Part shown: positions 46,321 through 61,300 of the stretch, piece by piece
How the letters are laid out: the number at the start of each line of letters is the position of its first letter
How positions within the stretch are numbered: position 1 is the stretch's first letter
DNA from: Membranipora membranacea
Lineage: Eukaryota > Bryozoa > Gymnolaemata > Cheilostomatida > Membraniporidae
Assembly: GCA_914767715.1 (NCBI GenBank)
Contig: OU612074.1
Coordinates: 19,392,062-19,456,061, forward strand
DNA: 64,000 bases
Direction: 5' to 3'
The notes under the pieces: model-generated
Seen by the model: only the letters and a program-made list of their open reading frames with translations
What the model was told of the DNA's origin: nothing
Database searches by the model: none
Program-made: the position numbers and the translations under genes

Positions 46321-49300
46321 TCAAGTGGTGCCATTGCTAAGTTTATGAGGAGGTAGATTGTTTTGCGATGAGGAGATTGTGAGTCTCTCGTAGTATTCTA
46401 ATGCGTTCTGTAGAGGAGTAATAATCGGCTCCTACAATAAGAAATTCAAAATTTGAATCAAAAAATTTTAAATTAAAGAGAAAAAATAATTAAATTAAAT
46501 GTAAACGTGACGAAACTGGACAAGGAAAAATAGACCCGAGATATAAGACTGTTCCTAGTCCAGTTTTGTCTAGTTTGCTTTTTTTTTTTTATCACAAACA
46601 AACGTGACAAAACTGGGCAAGGAAAAGTCCTATCTTTCCGTTCTACTAAAAGTACAATGAGATAAAGTGGTAGGGCCTTTCAAAGTTGATAATGTAGTTC
46701 CTTTTGGAAGTGAATTTTGCTAACCAATGATGGGTCTTCCAATAATAAACAACACTATTGAACAAAAAGAAAAACATTAAGTCAACTGTTGCTTTCCAAC
46801 CCCAACGAGCATTTTTTCCAAGCATGATCAAGTTTGTCTGTATTTGGAGTTACTCCCCCGCTGGAGCTGGGGTTGGCACACCAGTAGCCTTTTAACCAAA
46901 TTTTTTTACCAGTTAATTATATGGTCATAAGCAGCAGAACTGTGTATCATCTTGCTATATACATTGTATACATGTGACCTTCAGTCAAAACCGAACCCAA
47001 TAAGTAGAAGCGGAGCAATCCGGAAAGAAAGCTCGTTGAAGGAAATTTGATCTAGTGACCAAACTGCCATTAAATTGAATATATAGGCTAGCTTATACTA
47101 CATAAGCGGGTCCCTTGAAACAACACTATTTGTAGACCAAAGGAAAAACTTGTCAAATATTTTTCCCTGATTTACATGACCCATTTTGACAGCCTTCATA
47201 ATTTTTTTAAGTGACCCTTTGATTTTATCAGTAATGATACTGAATGCAATATAAAATCAATCAATCACACAAACAAACTTACCTGTACTGTGGGATACAG
47301 ATCAGCCAACGAATCAAATAGAGGTAGAAGTACAAATCTGATAAAGTTCACTTGTGATGAGTTCTTATTTACTTTATCTCTGTCCATAAATGGGCTGACC
47401 GGTAACCCCTCCCGCTTCTCCAAATCACTCTACAAACAATGAACACAGGCTTTAATGTTATAGTGATATATATAAAGTAACAAAATTTATATTATGTTTG
47501 CATTTTGTGAGATATGGGCAGAAGAATATAACAAAAAAATCATTGTGCTCGGATTGTATTTTGATAATTTCAAATTGATTTCATTTCTCTTGGTTGAAAG
47601 ACGGTTCAAAAAATTTTAAAGAAGGTTTCAGTAACTAAAATTTCAGTTCACAAATGCAGATGCCGTGCTACTGTCCTGACAAACAAACTGAGACTTGTCA
47701 AATAACAATGAGAGAGTGTGATTGTAGACAACACCGCAATATCAAAATACAGTGATGGTTTGAATATCTCGGCTTCAGTATTTGGACAGCTTGAGGATAT
47801 TATCAGCTGTAACCCACTCGACAGTCAAATCCAACTCAAGAACAACATGCTCAATTTTGGTTTGCTCTCCTTTAATTGCCAACTGACCAGCGATGAGGGA
47901 AAAATATTTTAATCGTTTTTGGTAGAACAAATATGATCTCGGCGAAACCTGTTAGATATTTACCTGATTGAAGAACTCCTGGAGAAGACAGTCTATCCAG
48001 GGTTCGGCTACTTCCATCGGTCGGCATTCATTAGATATGTCTGCGCATTTTATCAGAATCATCATCAACTGTAAACGAAATTTACATCATTATATTAGAT
48101 CCATTTGGTGATGGTGGGCATTTATATTACAAACCTATTTGTAATTTGCCTTTTGTAAAATATTGGATAATTTCATACTTACATAGCATCGCAAAACCGT
48201 TGAGGAATATAATATGGAATTGTAGCGGATGAAGCAACCATATATTTTGATATTGAAACACATATATAATAGGGAAAACTGGTAATGGAATACGACAAGA
48301 TACTGATCCAAGCAATCGACGACCTCAAAATATTTTACAGAAAGTGTACGTTACAAGGCTTTTGGAGCTAGAAACACCTAAGTGTGCTGGGGGCTCGAAT
48401 AACCAATCCAAGAATTTTACCCAATTGGGACATGAACCTATGACTCCTTGGTCACCAACTGCCCGGCAGTAAATAGAAGTGGTTTACCGATTGAGCATTT
48501 GTGCCATCTTACCAGCTGCGCAGAGGAAGACTTTATCACAGAACTTACCTGATTTCGATGACTTTGATTCTTGAAGTCAAAGTTGGGTAGCATATTCTGA
48601 AAAGTCTGGAGGATTTCATTGTGTTTCGCCATGTCTGTTGCTAAAATACACCTGTTCAAAATATTAAAAAAGGCAAAATATGATCAACGGAAACAAACAA
48701 AAAAGCACATATAAACACAGGAGCAAGAAGGACACGCACAGCTTTGGGAAAAACTAGCTTCCTTCATAATATGAAGCTTGAACCCTGGCTCTAGCTCTGG
48801 AAATATCTCTATTTCCATTTGGTGGGCTGTCAAATTAATTGAAAGCCCTTCATACTATTAAAGTTGATCAACTTCAACAGTCAAAATCCTGCCGATAGGT
48901 TGGATTTATATATATAATAGTTATTTCAGGTTCTGCGCAAAATATCCACCAACTATTCCAACCCAAGTTTTATTCTGCCTGACTCCATTTGGAAGATGAT
49001 AACCAATCATACTGCCCTCAGGACAGTGATGGTGATGGTCGCGCTACCTTTCATAAAGAAAGGCAACTCCCAGAGTTTAAGGTTATGAGATATCAAAGCC
49101 AGTGTTCCATTTAGGCCAAAATATTTCTGAATTATGGGTTTCCATGGTTTTCCCTATTTGGATACTCAGTTTAGGTGAGTTAATTCAGGCCCAATGCTGC
49201 AGAGACGAAAGTATGCCTCAACAGTTTGCACATGCGCAGGATGATCATCTATCCTGTACCCTATCAAACTGAAAAGAGTGTAGTCAACATTCTTTTAGTT

Positions 49301-52300
49301 TACCTGATATTCTTATAGTTTACCTGATCATAGAAGACCTGATAGATTTAAACGTGTCATCAGAGACATGCTTCAGTATATTACAATCATCCTTAGCCAG
49401 TATTCTAAACGCCACACAGCAGTGATGATTCTCGAGGGGCGAGGCGTCATTGTACCGCACCGCCAGCTCTGTCTGTGCGTTTATCTGAAACATGGTTATA
49501 GCACATTGATGACCATCAATAAGTTCAATGCTTAATTAAGATATCTATTGGATTCAAATTTTGGCTAATGAAAACCTGGTTTTAGATACAATGCTAACAC
49601 ATATTGAGTAGCAATTAGGACTGACTTATTCAATTCCTTAATACTTAAGCCTAATTTGGGGTTATGTTCTTAATGTTAAAAAGAGGATAACGCTAGTAAT
49701 GATTTATCTATCAGGCATTTGAATGTTTTTTATCCATAATTGTTTTAAGAAATCATTTACAAATCATTATTGTAATTATGACAAGGTCAATCAAATAGTG
49801 ACTTGGTTGAACTGAAATGTACTGAAACATGAAAATTGATAAATTTAACCTTGACCTACCTGATAGCTGTTATTGTAACCAGGATGATCCAAGTCGTGAC
49901 ATATAGCTGATGTGAGCAAAGAGAACAACTCTATCTGTGTAAAAACTGTGTGTAACTTTAACTGCTTTATCAGCCCATACATCTACAATTAAAGACAGAA
50001 ATAAATACTTACTTTACTAAGTTTACTAGTAACAGTACAAAGCCTATAGCGATAGAAGGTAGCAGTAATACAAAGAGTACACTTTCCAGTCATAACAATA
50101 CCTGATTGTATAAGTTAGGAACACTGATCACATGATATACTATTGCATGTATTTGTCTGATAGAGCATGAAGTATTTCATTAAACTTAGGTTCCATCAGA
50201 AACAAGTTCAAATTCTGGAATTATGGGTTATATGAGGTTATAGTGTAATCTCACAATCTGTGTGTAAGTCATAGTTATAGTGAGTCATTTTTATTAACTT
50301 TTTATAGCGTTAGTTCTCAGCACATTCCAATATCAGGAATTCTTTTAGATTCAGGTTGCACACTTTCCTGTTTCAATACCAACCCAGTTTCCTGGAAACT
50401 ATGCATGTAGATATTGATACTACACCACTTGCACATATACCACAGTGACTGAGTGTCAATTCAGTCTCTGTGCCTTAAATGTGTTCAACAACCTAAATTG
50501 GTAGACTGGTATTGCACACTGACCATAACAAACCCCCATTTGGTACAACTGAAAAAAAACTCTGAACTGTCCTAACATATGGCATAGGCCTAATACCTAG
50601 TATTGGAACCGCACACAAAATCTTGTTCCTTAGTTTGTTTACATACCATTTGTGTAACCATGAAACAGTGCTTGAAGTTATGAAATGGAACACGATTATA
50701 ATTACTGTATATCTCGCATAGCCACCGGTGAAATATACTATTCTACAAAATATAGAAACAGAAACGATGTTAGGATAACTCCAAGTAAAACCAATGATCA
50801 GGAATTATCCCGGGTAACAACCAACATACTGTGCCGCTGGCATAGAATACTCTAAATGTGCAAGATTTTATTCTTTGATGGTTACTTTGGTGAATTATCG
50901 TATTATTTTTCATTAAAAATTTAAATATTTGTAAATTTTCAGCCTGTATGCTCAAACATTGAGATTTTGTAGCACCCAATTTCTTTCCTGTAAACCAGCA
51001 GTATCATAACATTTTCACATCGTAGTCAATCTCATGACATAATAATATGCCTACAGAAAGTGACACATGATGAATATAAGTCTATTTGCGTTAGACTTGC
51101 ATACGCATACCATCTTTTTAATTGCATTATCAGAAATCAATGTAGAACATCAAATCGCTGCAACAGTATTTTTGGACCTAAACTATGATGGTCTCAAAAT
51201 GTGTTAAATCCTTTTTCCCTTTTTTTATGACTCATTCTGATAATCTTCTTTCCAACATTGTAAGCATTCACTTTTATAAACACCATCTGATATCATATCG
51301 GATGCAACAATAAATTTCAACTTAGACTTACGGGAATATTAAAAGTTTTGAGGAAGTTGAGGTCTAGGTACATGTGTTTAATAAGCGATAACATCTCAAA
51401 CTCCTTCCACTGCCAGTTATTAAAGTCTACAGACTCGAGACGCTCTCTAACCTCCGGCTTCATCTCCATATGACTGAAACAACATAATATATTTATATAT
51501 ATATTTCTATTATAACATGAAAACAATATATAATGTAATATATATATATATCTCAACTATAACATGAAAAACAATTGATAAGATAATACATATGATAATG
51601 ATCGAATTTACAAGGAAAGAAGCAGTCTTCAAACCTACAGATGACTTTTATTAAATTAAATCAGCAATCGAAAATATTTTGAACTAAAATATATACATTA
51701 CATTCATAACTTAATGCTGCAGTGGTTAATGGTAGCAGGCCAGGTGACTATCAATGCCCTGAATAATAGCTGCCTGACAATTAAATTGGCGTAAAATCAG
51801 CCTGGCAAAATATAAACCTGAGACAGCCAGGATGCAACCTGAATATGTAATTGGAGTTGTCCAATAATTTAACATGGGAAGACAACTTGAAACTTACTTT
51901 GAGAATAACATGGTAATAAGCTGCCAAGTAAAAATAAATGCTGGTGATTTGGTGCACTATGTTTCTAGTTGCTTGCCCAAGACAGAATATCTTTGGCATA
52001 TTTCTGATCAAGGAATATATATGCGCAGAAGCATATGGCACAAGTCAAAACATAACAATACACTTTGCACCTGTTAGGAATTTCTCAAAACAAAAGAACT
52101 TGTAATTCCTGGAATATTAGTACATGCAGTTCTGAGAAAATACCTAGAGGATGATCACGCTACTATAAGATGCGTAAGCTGATGACGCCATAGTTTACTA
52201 CAGAAAAGTCAAAATATGGCCATGTTGTTGTAAATATTCCCATGGAAATGCGTTTTCAGCTCTGACAGAAAAATATTATGCAATATCATAATATTATCAA

Positions 52301-55300
52301 AGTTTCCTGCTCACTCGACAGGCTCATCAAAATAATCCCAACTTTCATAATACAAAATGAGTTCTACGAATTATAGAATTGTACCTTTTCAATAAATATC
52401 CTTACGATTGTGTCCTTGGAAAGACATTCAGTACACACTAGGCCCTATAAAACTAGACATAGGCTTAGCCTGTTTACCTTACTAAATCATAAGGTTTAAG
52501 GAATCGAAAAAACTTTGAGAGCAACATAAATTTGAGAAGTTAAAAGTGTGCATAATTGAACTGGAGGAAATGCATCAGCATTATTCAATAGCCGGGCCCA
52601 GTGTTGAGGTGTTTTTTGAGTGGTGGCAGGTGTCTTTAAACCTTCTGTGTGTGACCAATCTTGCACTGACAGGGAAAATCGTGGTGTGATGACCCCACTC
52701 TTCCATGTCAGGAAAAATCTTTTTTACGGTACCATCATACCATATTGAAAACTGTCGATAAAGCAGGTGGTATTTTTATAAGAATATTTCAGGAAAACTA
52801 TAAAATGGCACCCAATGCACTGTAATCTGTAATCTATCTGAAGCCCAGTCTGGTGAAAACAAAAGTAAACCTATGTCATATTGAGTCTACAACGTCAAAC
52901 CGTCTATTTGTGTTGGTGGCATGGAGCGCAAAGAGCTTACACTCCAAAGCTAGGCCTTAAAACAGAGCGGGGATCTTTCAATTAGAAAGAGGGAAGTTAT
53001 TATTATCACATAGCTAAAAATTATCGCTCATCTGGTCACAAATACTTTCCGAAATCGGACACTCAGAATTTAAATAATTCCATCAATGAGTGAGTGATTT
53101 GTGAGAGCGAGAGCCTAGCAGGTATTGCTCACTCACTGAGTGACCAGATTGCAATTTTGGCCGTTTTCAATTAAAAGACCCCCTGGGGTTTGGGTTCTTA
53201 GTCCTTGGAAGCTCGGGTAGCAGAAGCTGCAAGGAGCACAAACAGCTTACACTCCAGAGCTAGGCCATAGAACAGAGCTTATCTAGCGTATTCTAGTTGA
53301 GTTGCATGGAGCTTTTAGTGGAACCTTCCCACAATGCAATATTACACCTGAAACCTGGAAAATTGCATTTTGAGTTCTCAGTCAACATGAAGATACAAAC
53401 CTGAGTTTATGGAAGTGACTAAAGACGTTCTCACACTCCTGCTCATGTTTATGATGAGGAGAGACCTGCTTCTTCCAGTTATTATTAGTAAGAGGCTGAG
53501 TTATAGTAGATGGTGACTTTGTGTGCGGTTTGTGTGTGCCGTTTACTTCTTTACTTAGTCCTATCCAACTCAAGTGCTCTATATTCTGAGGAGTACAAAA
53601 ACATATCACTGTATGATGGTTGTTACCTTCAAGACTACCCGTAGACCAATAAATATTAGGTATAGTCAGGCAGTCGCTTACAATAAAGGTATGTCAGATT
53701 TGCATGATAAAAGATGTCGACGCTCTTCAAAATTAAATTAAATCTTTTTACTATACAAATCTGACATAACTTCATCACAAGTAACTGCCTGACAATAGCA
53801 TGCATTGGTCTTTTGGTAGTCTTTAATGTGACACATGGCCATCGTGCATTAGGCATATACATTATTATTTTCCATTATGCATCATTGAAGAGCATTAGAC
53901 ATTACTGTTGTGCATTATATATAAATGCTGTGCATTTGACTATAATGGTCTGTTATAGCCTAGGGTCCTAGGGCGACTTGGAGTGAAAGGAGGACGGTGG
54001 ATAGATCTGGTCAATTATAATGGTCGAAATAATCACCCCAAGTCGGGCCTAATGAATGGATTATAAATGTTAGACATTGTTGATTGTGTCCCCTTGTAAA
54101 CGGTGAAATAAATGATCAATGTTTTATTTAAAAACTGCTTGAGATTACTGTTTCGAGTTTTTGAAAAAAGAACAACTCAAGTTGAGTTGTTGTTATTTTG
54201 ACTTGTATGCTTAGTTCACTGAAAACCCTAACAAAGTTCGATATATTTTTTTATTACCAAGTTACACAACTACGTAGACTTCATGTGATCCGAAATGGTT
54301 CTGTTTCATCTCAGAAGACATAATTGAATTCAGCATCAAAGATTATACAAAGTCTTCGTATTATATGTACTTCAAAGCAACAACTTTTCATCATCAAAGA
54401 TTTTCTGGTTTTTGCTTTTCAAAAAAGCTCAATAACAAATTAGAACATCATAACAAGCTTTTCTATCAAGGATATGTGGTAATCAAAAATATATAAATCA
54501 AAGAATAGAATGCATTAAACATCAAATGTCCGTTTTTTTCTCATTTCTTTTTCTATTACATATTTAATTATGCTCAATCCAAGAAATATCTTATTCGATC
54601 TTGTTGAATCTTTTTCAATACTGTAAGGTATATTTCATTTGTATGGATAAAAAGGTTGTTTTGTGACAGGACCTTACAAGGAGGAAATTGTTCACATTAT
54701 TAAGAAATTTAGCTTGGATCAATCTTAATTAAAGAAAGCAACTTATCTAGACAATGATATCAACAGAGGGTTAAAAGGCAACGGCAGGAAATTAGATATA
54801 AGAACAATTTTACCAACGTCTATGATTTGACTTGGCTAGGAAGGCAACTTAGAGGACAGAGGAGGGGAATCGGATTTTAGAAAGTCAAGTGGCTCAGAAA
54901 ATAATTCTTTAAATTTTGAACAAAAATAACTGTACGTCAAATTTTAAACAATACAATGCAGAAATAAACAGAGCAAAATTGAATTTTCCAGGTTGAATTC
55001 GAATCTCCGCAGAGATCGCAACTTCATATGGGAAAGCGGTAGCCATCAATAGGGCAGAATGACGAATGTTATATTCTCTTTCGTATGAGGTAAATAATTT
55101 TTTTCTCTGATGTAATGCAGTGTAAAGAATTGCAGACATCAATGGGTGAGGACACAACTTCCTAGTTGAGATGCGGCGATGACTCATACCTCTATTTTGG
55201 TGCGGAGAAGGTCGACTTGATTGCGTACATGTCGTATAGAGTCAGGTACTCCTCCCTTCTCGATGAGCACGGCCATCTCTAACGCCTGTAACCTGTCCTC

Positions 55301-58300
55301 TATGGAGCGGAAATCTCCTCCAACCTCCTCCACTAGGGAGTCCACTGTAACAACGAGAAAATACAGGTGTTAACTGCCGCAACAATAGAATAAAGGTGTT
55401 AACTGTAACAACAAGAGAATTAAGGTGTTAACTGTAATCAAGGAGCAGAGTAGCCTACTCCATGCTGCAACCAGGTAGTTTAGTAGATTTCCCCCAAACT
55501 CCCTGCTGTACCAAGTAAAGGAAAATGAAAAGCGATTAACACGGGGAGTTATCTGTACCCCTTTGAACAATAGTGTGGACAACGAATCTACCAGGTTCCA
55601 TCTTAACTCTCTGCATATTGCATTACAATGCTGCAGTTTATAAGTCTAGCAATGTCCAATCTCATCATTAGAAGTGAAAAATCGTTTTGGTGTATCTTAA
55701 TGAAATGATATTAGTGTTTATTCAATTTCATAGTTATGGAAGCTAATATCCTACAGATCAATACTTTGTAGATGAAGTGAAAAGATGAAGTCTCTCTAAG
55801 ATCAAACTAAGATAATTAGTTGATACCTTTTTAGCTTGAGATATAATACCAGGTAGACGTGCGTTCAATGATCCTCCCACATTCATGATCAAAATATCTT
55901 AGCACTCATACTAAATATCTTATATGGCAGCACCAAAAATATTATTATTGCGTCTAAGATTGGTAACACCTGCGGCGGAATATTTGGAGGAGCTCATATT
56001 TGATTGGCAGTCTCTATTCAGCACTCAGAACTGATGAGTTTGTCCACTCAATGCTTCGCTGAGATCATTGATCATAGACTATAGTCTGGGAAATGCAATC
56101 TATCTCAAAAATTTACAAGTGCAGCCAATTTCCTTCGAAAACAAATTCTCTCTCAAAGTGTCAAGAAAAGTGTGAGACAGGCTCGAAAGTCCTCTAGCTC
56201 GCGCTAAAGAATTGCTGTGATAAGGGGCAACGCTACCGCCCTGATAATATCAGCTTTGGTACTCAAGCTAATAAGCCGCATGGTCTACTGCTGACAAATA
56301 AACAAGTTGCAGACTGAGATCTGAATCATGAGTCCCTGGTGGGGCTATTGACTGGTATCATTGTTTACAATGTCATGGCTGATGGGGTCCCCTGGGCTTC
56401 TGGCTATCTTGTTTTGGTAGAGCGGTATTTTTGTTGTTTGTATGTACCAGACAGCAATGTGCAGCTGGCCGGAGAGCAGCGTGAAATATACAACTCAACA
56501 AAAACTCGACTAATGACAACTTTATAAATCATCTATAGTCAGAGTTATCTCCCTTGCTCTGTAAATAAAAGCCATAGATCCTCATATTAGACGAGGCGAG
56601 GTTCGCAAATTTCACGTTGATAGAGACCGACTGTCGATGACAAACCATATCCAAGACTTTTTCCAGTGTGAAAATATAAGACAAACAATGCAGTATAAGA
56701 TAATAACATCTATACACTATGCACACAAAAATGAGATATAGATATGCGACTAGGTCAGCGCAGTTAATGAGCATAATTGACCGACTTTTTCAATTGTCGA
56801 CAATCAGAGTCCGGCGTGTCGGACAGACATTCGCTGCCGCTGCCTCTACCTAAAGGAGGCTAATTACAGATTAATGACCTGAGAGAAATGGACAGCGATG
56901 GGCAGCTAATCGTATAAGTGTTGTATAAACGCCATGTGTTCCAAACAGTCTACATCCACCGTCTGTCATAACATCGTACCATAGAATTACTATTATATAT
57001 AAATCTCTATGCATTGCACATAGTAAGCTTTTCTTAAGTTTTGGCAACAGGTTCAACAGAGGACTGACTGAGGGGCCTGCATCCAGGTGTAATGGTTTTT
57101 AATGGGTGGTTACCCTGCCCCTGCCAACATCGCTCGAATACCATGTGGGCCAAAGGCTACTCATAAGACTAAGGTACGAGAGGTTGTTTTTATAACATGC
57201 GGGATGAATGTCCAAAATTCAGATACTATTGGCCCTTATCAAAGCAGACCTTGCTCGGGTATTAGGTGCCAGGAATGGGGCCGGAGTCAAACCAAGAAAT
57301 CAGGCCTAAGGAAATCAACAGAATTTAAAGATAAGCCTCAGATTTGGTAAAAGGTTTGTGATTATGACTAGTTAATCTAGCTCCCCAGAAAACCTCTTCA
57401 TAATCTAATATAGTCAGCTATAACGGTCAGCGAAATGATCTATATATAATTACACATTGCTGTCAATCTTTTGATTTTCATGGGAGAATGGCTGGGTCAG
57501 CAAACATTTGTACACACGGCATAGAAACCCTAATTCAATAGCTACTACTATACCATCGACACGACCAAGATCACATAAAGCATATTTGTATGTGAGACAT
57601 AATAATTTATCAAATATTGTATAGTGGCAGAAACTGACTGGGCTACAAAGCTCTATTGAAATAATTTTTTTAATTAAATAGCTAGTGACGTTTGCTAAAG
57701 GCAGCTATTTATACAATATATGTGTAATGATAATATTTCTGCTGGCACTTTAAGTCTACAAATCAAACAATCTTATGTGAATAGCCAAGTTTGCGATCTT
57801 AGCTGCAGTTTTCCTCGCACAAATACAAGCTGTTGCGTTTCATGCCAAAACTTCACAAAATTGAATCAATCTACGAACATTACCTCCACTCTAGAGAGTT
57901 AAATTTCCTTTTAGATGAACTACCTATAGGTTTTGGAAAGAAAAGACAATAATTATTTTCTTTATATCGAGATTGATTAAAATCACATCCGCTCTTTTTG
58001 AGAATTGCCCTTTCATTTTTATCTCCGTGGTTAGATACTTATGGGAGGTGGGAGAGATCTTTGCTAGTGTCTGCGTTTAAAATCCCTAACATATCCAAGC
58101 ATATTACATAATCTTGTAAGACATGAATAAAATATTGTACTTTGATTTTAAGATAAGTTCACACGCACAATATTAGATATTTATTGCAATATCTTAGAGA
58201 TCAAGTTCCTCTAGAGATCGTGTTTATTTCTATAAACTGTATAGCATTAGATAATAACTGATATATTGTGTCCAGGCATTCGGGCGAAAATGATTCCCAA

Positions 58301-61300
58301 GCAGACCATTGGAGATCATTGTTGTAATGGTCATTGACGGTAGTATCATCGCCTCAGGTAAGAATTATGTAGGCCAGTATTTAAAAGAAGAATATTTCCT
58401 TCATTTAAAGGCCAATCTTGAATTATTGAAAGTGCAATATTTCAATCATAGAATACAAGATTGGATGATAAAGATGATTTTATTGGTCATGTTTAGGATT
58501 CACTAACCTATGTAGGCCGATTCTACACCTAAAAGTTTATCCTCCCTCATCCGCTGACTACTACGTGTTATATATGTGCACTTATACCAATGTGGAATTA
58601 GAATTCACCTAGGTATGTAGTTTATATATGAACCTTCACTTTCAGAAAATTTAGTTTAATTATTCAATAAAGCTGGAATGTTTGAAATGGCAATTTACGG
58701 ACCATGAATCTGTAAGCTTGGTAAGGTTAAATCAATAATATTAAGGTAATAAAAAGGTAGCAGTAGCATGTCTATCAAGACAACGCTGCCATCATACCTA
58801 GTGTATGAACAGCCTTATAAATCAATCACAGTTCGAAGGGCTTTGCTGCCGGGCAAATTTCAAATCACAGGTTTAAAATTATAGTTGAGCCAATCAAAAA
58901 CCAGCGCGGCCAATCAGAAACGGGGATTTGATACAATTTAAAAATTCCAATGCTGCCAGAACAGCGAGAAATGAAGTAAATTACAGAATGCTTACGTTTC
59001 AATGATTTGAATAACCTTTTACTGGAATTGGATGGCTGCAGGCACAACATGGCCAGGATGTCTGCGTCATAATAGTCTAGTAGGTTAAAGCAAGGAGTTA
59101 AGTTTGCGCACATCGACTTTGACTGCGTGGGCTTTACGACTGATTGAAATTGAGGTAAAGTTCCCTGGATTTTTCTGTACTTTTAGTTAATGATCAACCA
59201 AAACTTCCTTGTTTTGCTCAAACCCGACCTAGAATACTACCAGCTTTAAATTACTGTCAAATCTCGATATAAAGTCACCCGAGAATTTCAGTGTTTTAAG
59301 AAAAAATAAAGTTCTTATCAACTTTCTTCACCATACACTTAAAACCTATCATGAACCAGTTCGAAGATATAAGCTGCCTCCCTACATGTATATTTTCATA
59401 ACCTTCATTTGTAAGTATGGGGACTTTATAACAAGGTTTTACGGTAAGCCTACACTGAAAGACTCGATGAATAAAAATACTACAAGTGTAAAAGTATTAT
59501 CATTCCAGTATTTAAATATACTTTGATAAGTAATGTTGGTGTGAGCTATTACCCAATCACGGCCTTCACCTCAAAATTGTAAAGATGAAAAAATTAAATA
59601 AGTTTGTCATCTAAAGTTTTCCAAATGCTAAATGGCCCAAAATGTATTGTGCACTCTTAGTCATTTACAAATCACAAGTTAGCATTCCCAATTTTTGCCC
59701 ATCAGGGATGTCTAGAAGTCACCCCATCCCATAAGAGTATTTCACCAAAATACCTTTTGGGGGTCTTCGGTACTAGGAGGATAGAAAACCAAGAGGCTAT
59801 CTATCTTCTCATACGGAGTGTGTAGCCAGACCTTTACACATGTGCTCAAAGGTCCCTGACTACAAACTGATGAGTGGGCTCAGAGTGCAGACTGGGACCT
59901 ACTGTGAACTTTGCTAGGTACACTCCCTGACCAGAATACGATATTATGACAGCGCAAACATCCTGTGTCAGTCATCAAAAGAACTAGAAGCCTCGCTGTG
60001 TTTGTGACATTTTCTCTATTTGATGGTTGAGAGGATAAGCAAAGCTAAACTTTACTTGACATGCATGCTGAGAAAAGTCAATTAGCTCAGCAAAGTGTCA
60101 TGAGAGACCTCCTCTAAGTCAGACCTTGGAACTTTGAAACTTGGAATGACTTCAGAGTGTACTTGACCCTGGGTTTCACTAAAGTACAGATGATCTTGTA
60201 CTTGTACTTGGTGGAGAAAAGGCTCGTACTATTTGTTGTTATGTGTACGCTGGAATGCTGCGCTATTTCTCGTCAGAGTCTGTGCCAACTTTTAATCAAT
60301 GCAAGACAGGCTCGTACAATTTACCAGCTTTCAGACATATAATCATTGCGAATTTTCAATCCTAAATTGGTATGAAGCAAGGTGGACTTTAAATAGGCTC
60401 TCTAACAAAACATTGAAGAGAGTATTTACACATGCCACCCCTCCCCAATTGCGCTCCCCTAATCACCAATCTATGAACTGTTATTATAGAGACAATGCAT
60501 CCCGGGACTTGGCTAGGAAAGTGCTTGGGAGGCTCCCAAACAGTTACCAGAAGCGTCCAGAAGCTAAATTAGCCTAGAGTAGCTCCACACGCATACACCA
60601 ATCCCACGTGCAACTGGGAGGCAATAATACACAAAAATGTATTATGAGTGAGAAAGGTGAATGAACTAGCCAAACTAACGCTTTTTACAAACATTGACCA
60701 TGTCTTTTCACAAACCAAAAGTCTCAGCAGACCGATAAGTCACACTCATGTGCCCATAGACATAAGTATTCCAAAGTGATTGTAACACAGTTGGTTTGGC
60801 TAATTCATTCACCTTTCACTCTAGTAATGCTATTAACTAATAACTGTGGATCATAACTCCCACGTTTAGCTACGATTATGGTAAATCACACTCTTATGTC
60901 CACTGACACAAATGCCCATATACACAAATTTCCATAGACATAAATGCCCATGGACATAAATGTCCATTGACATAAATGTCCATAGACATAAATGTCCATA
61001 GACATAAATGTCCATAGACATAAATGTCCATAGACATAACACTCCAAAGAATATATATAACACATACCTGAGGTGGCGACGATGACTAGTTTGTAAGGAT
61101 CAATGGGAGTGTTTGACTCCAGATGAGGTGATATGTTGATTAGACAGTCGCGACTATTATACAGTTTGACTATATCGTGTGGATGTGCGTCTGCAGCTGA
61201 TCGGAATAAGTCTGCAAGAATAAGATTAGCAGAATAATAGGTGCATTCGCAACCCTGTCGAAATTGGAAAATAGTTAAAAAAAAATTTCTCATGTGTTGT

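Larger units (their letters stand above)
55345..61067. other. PDE9 intron 2 (5.7 kb)
   Basis: Mostly unannotatable AT-rich DNA. It holds a minisatellite next to the donor (60895-61043) and an inverted-repeat element at about 60643-60830. A plus-strand frame near 60350-60580 has no recognisable motif and is not called. Confidence 0.55.

Noticed and set aside
53656-53862. Minus-strand frame sharing peptide similarity with 62863-63072
   Set aside because: The similarity is the translated MITE present at both sites.
60299-60577. 92-codon plus-strand frame in PDE9 intron 2
   Set aside because: No motif I recognise and no supporting splice sites; it may be the tail of a degraded retroelement.
60866-61293. 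Long repetitive minus-strand frames full of [14 protein letters not shown]-like peptide
   Set aside because: Translation of the 16-bp minisatellite; only the part 61068-61211 is a real exon.
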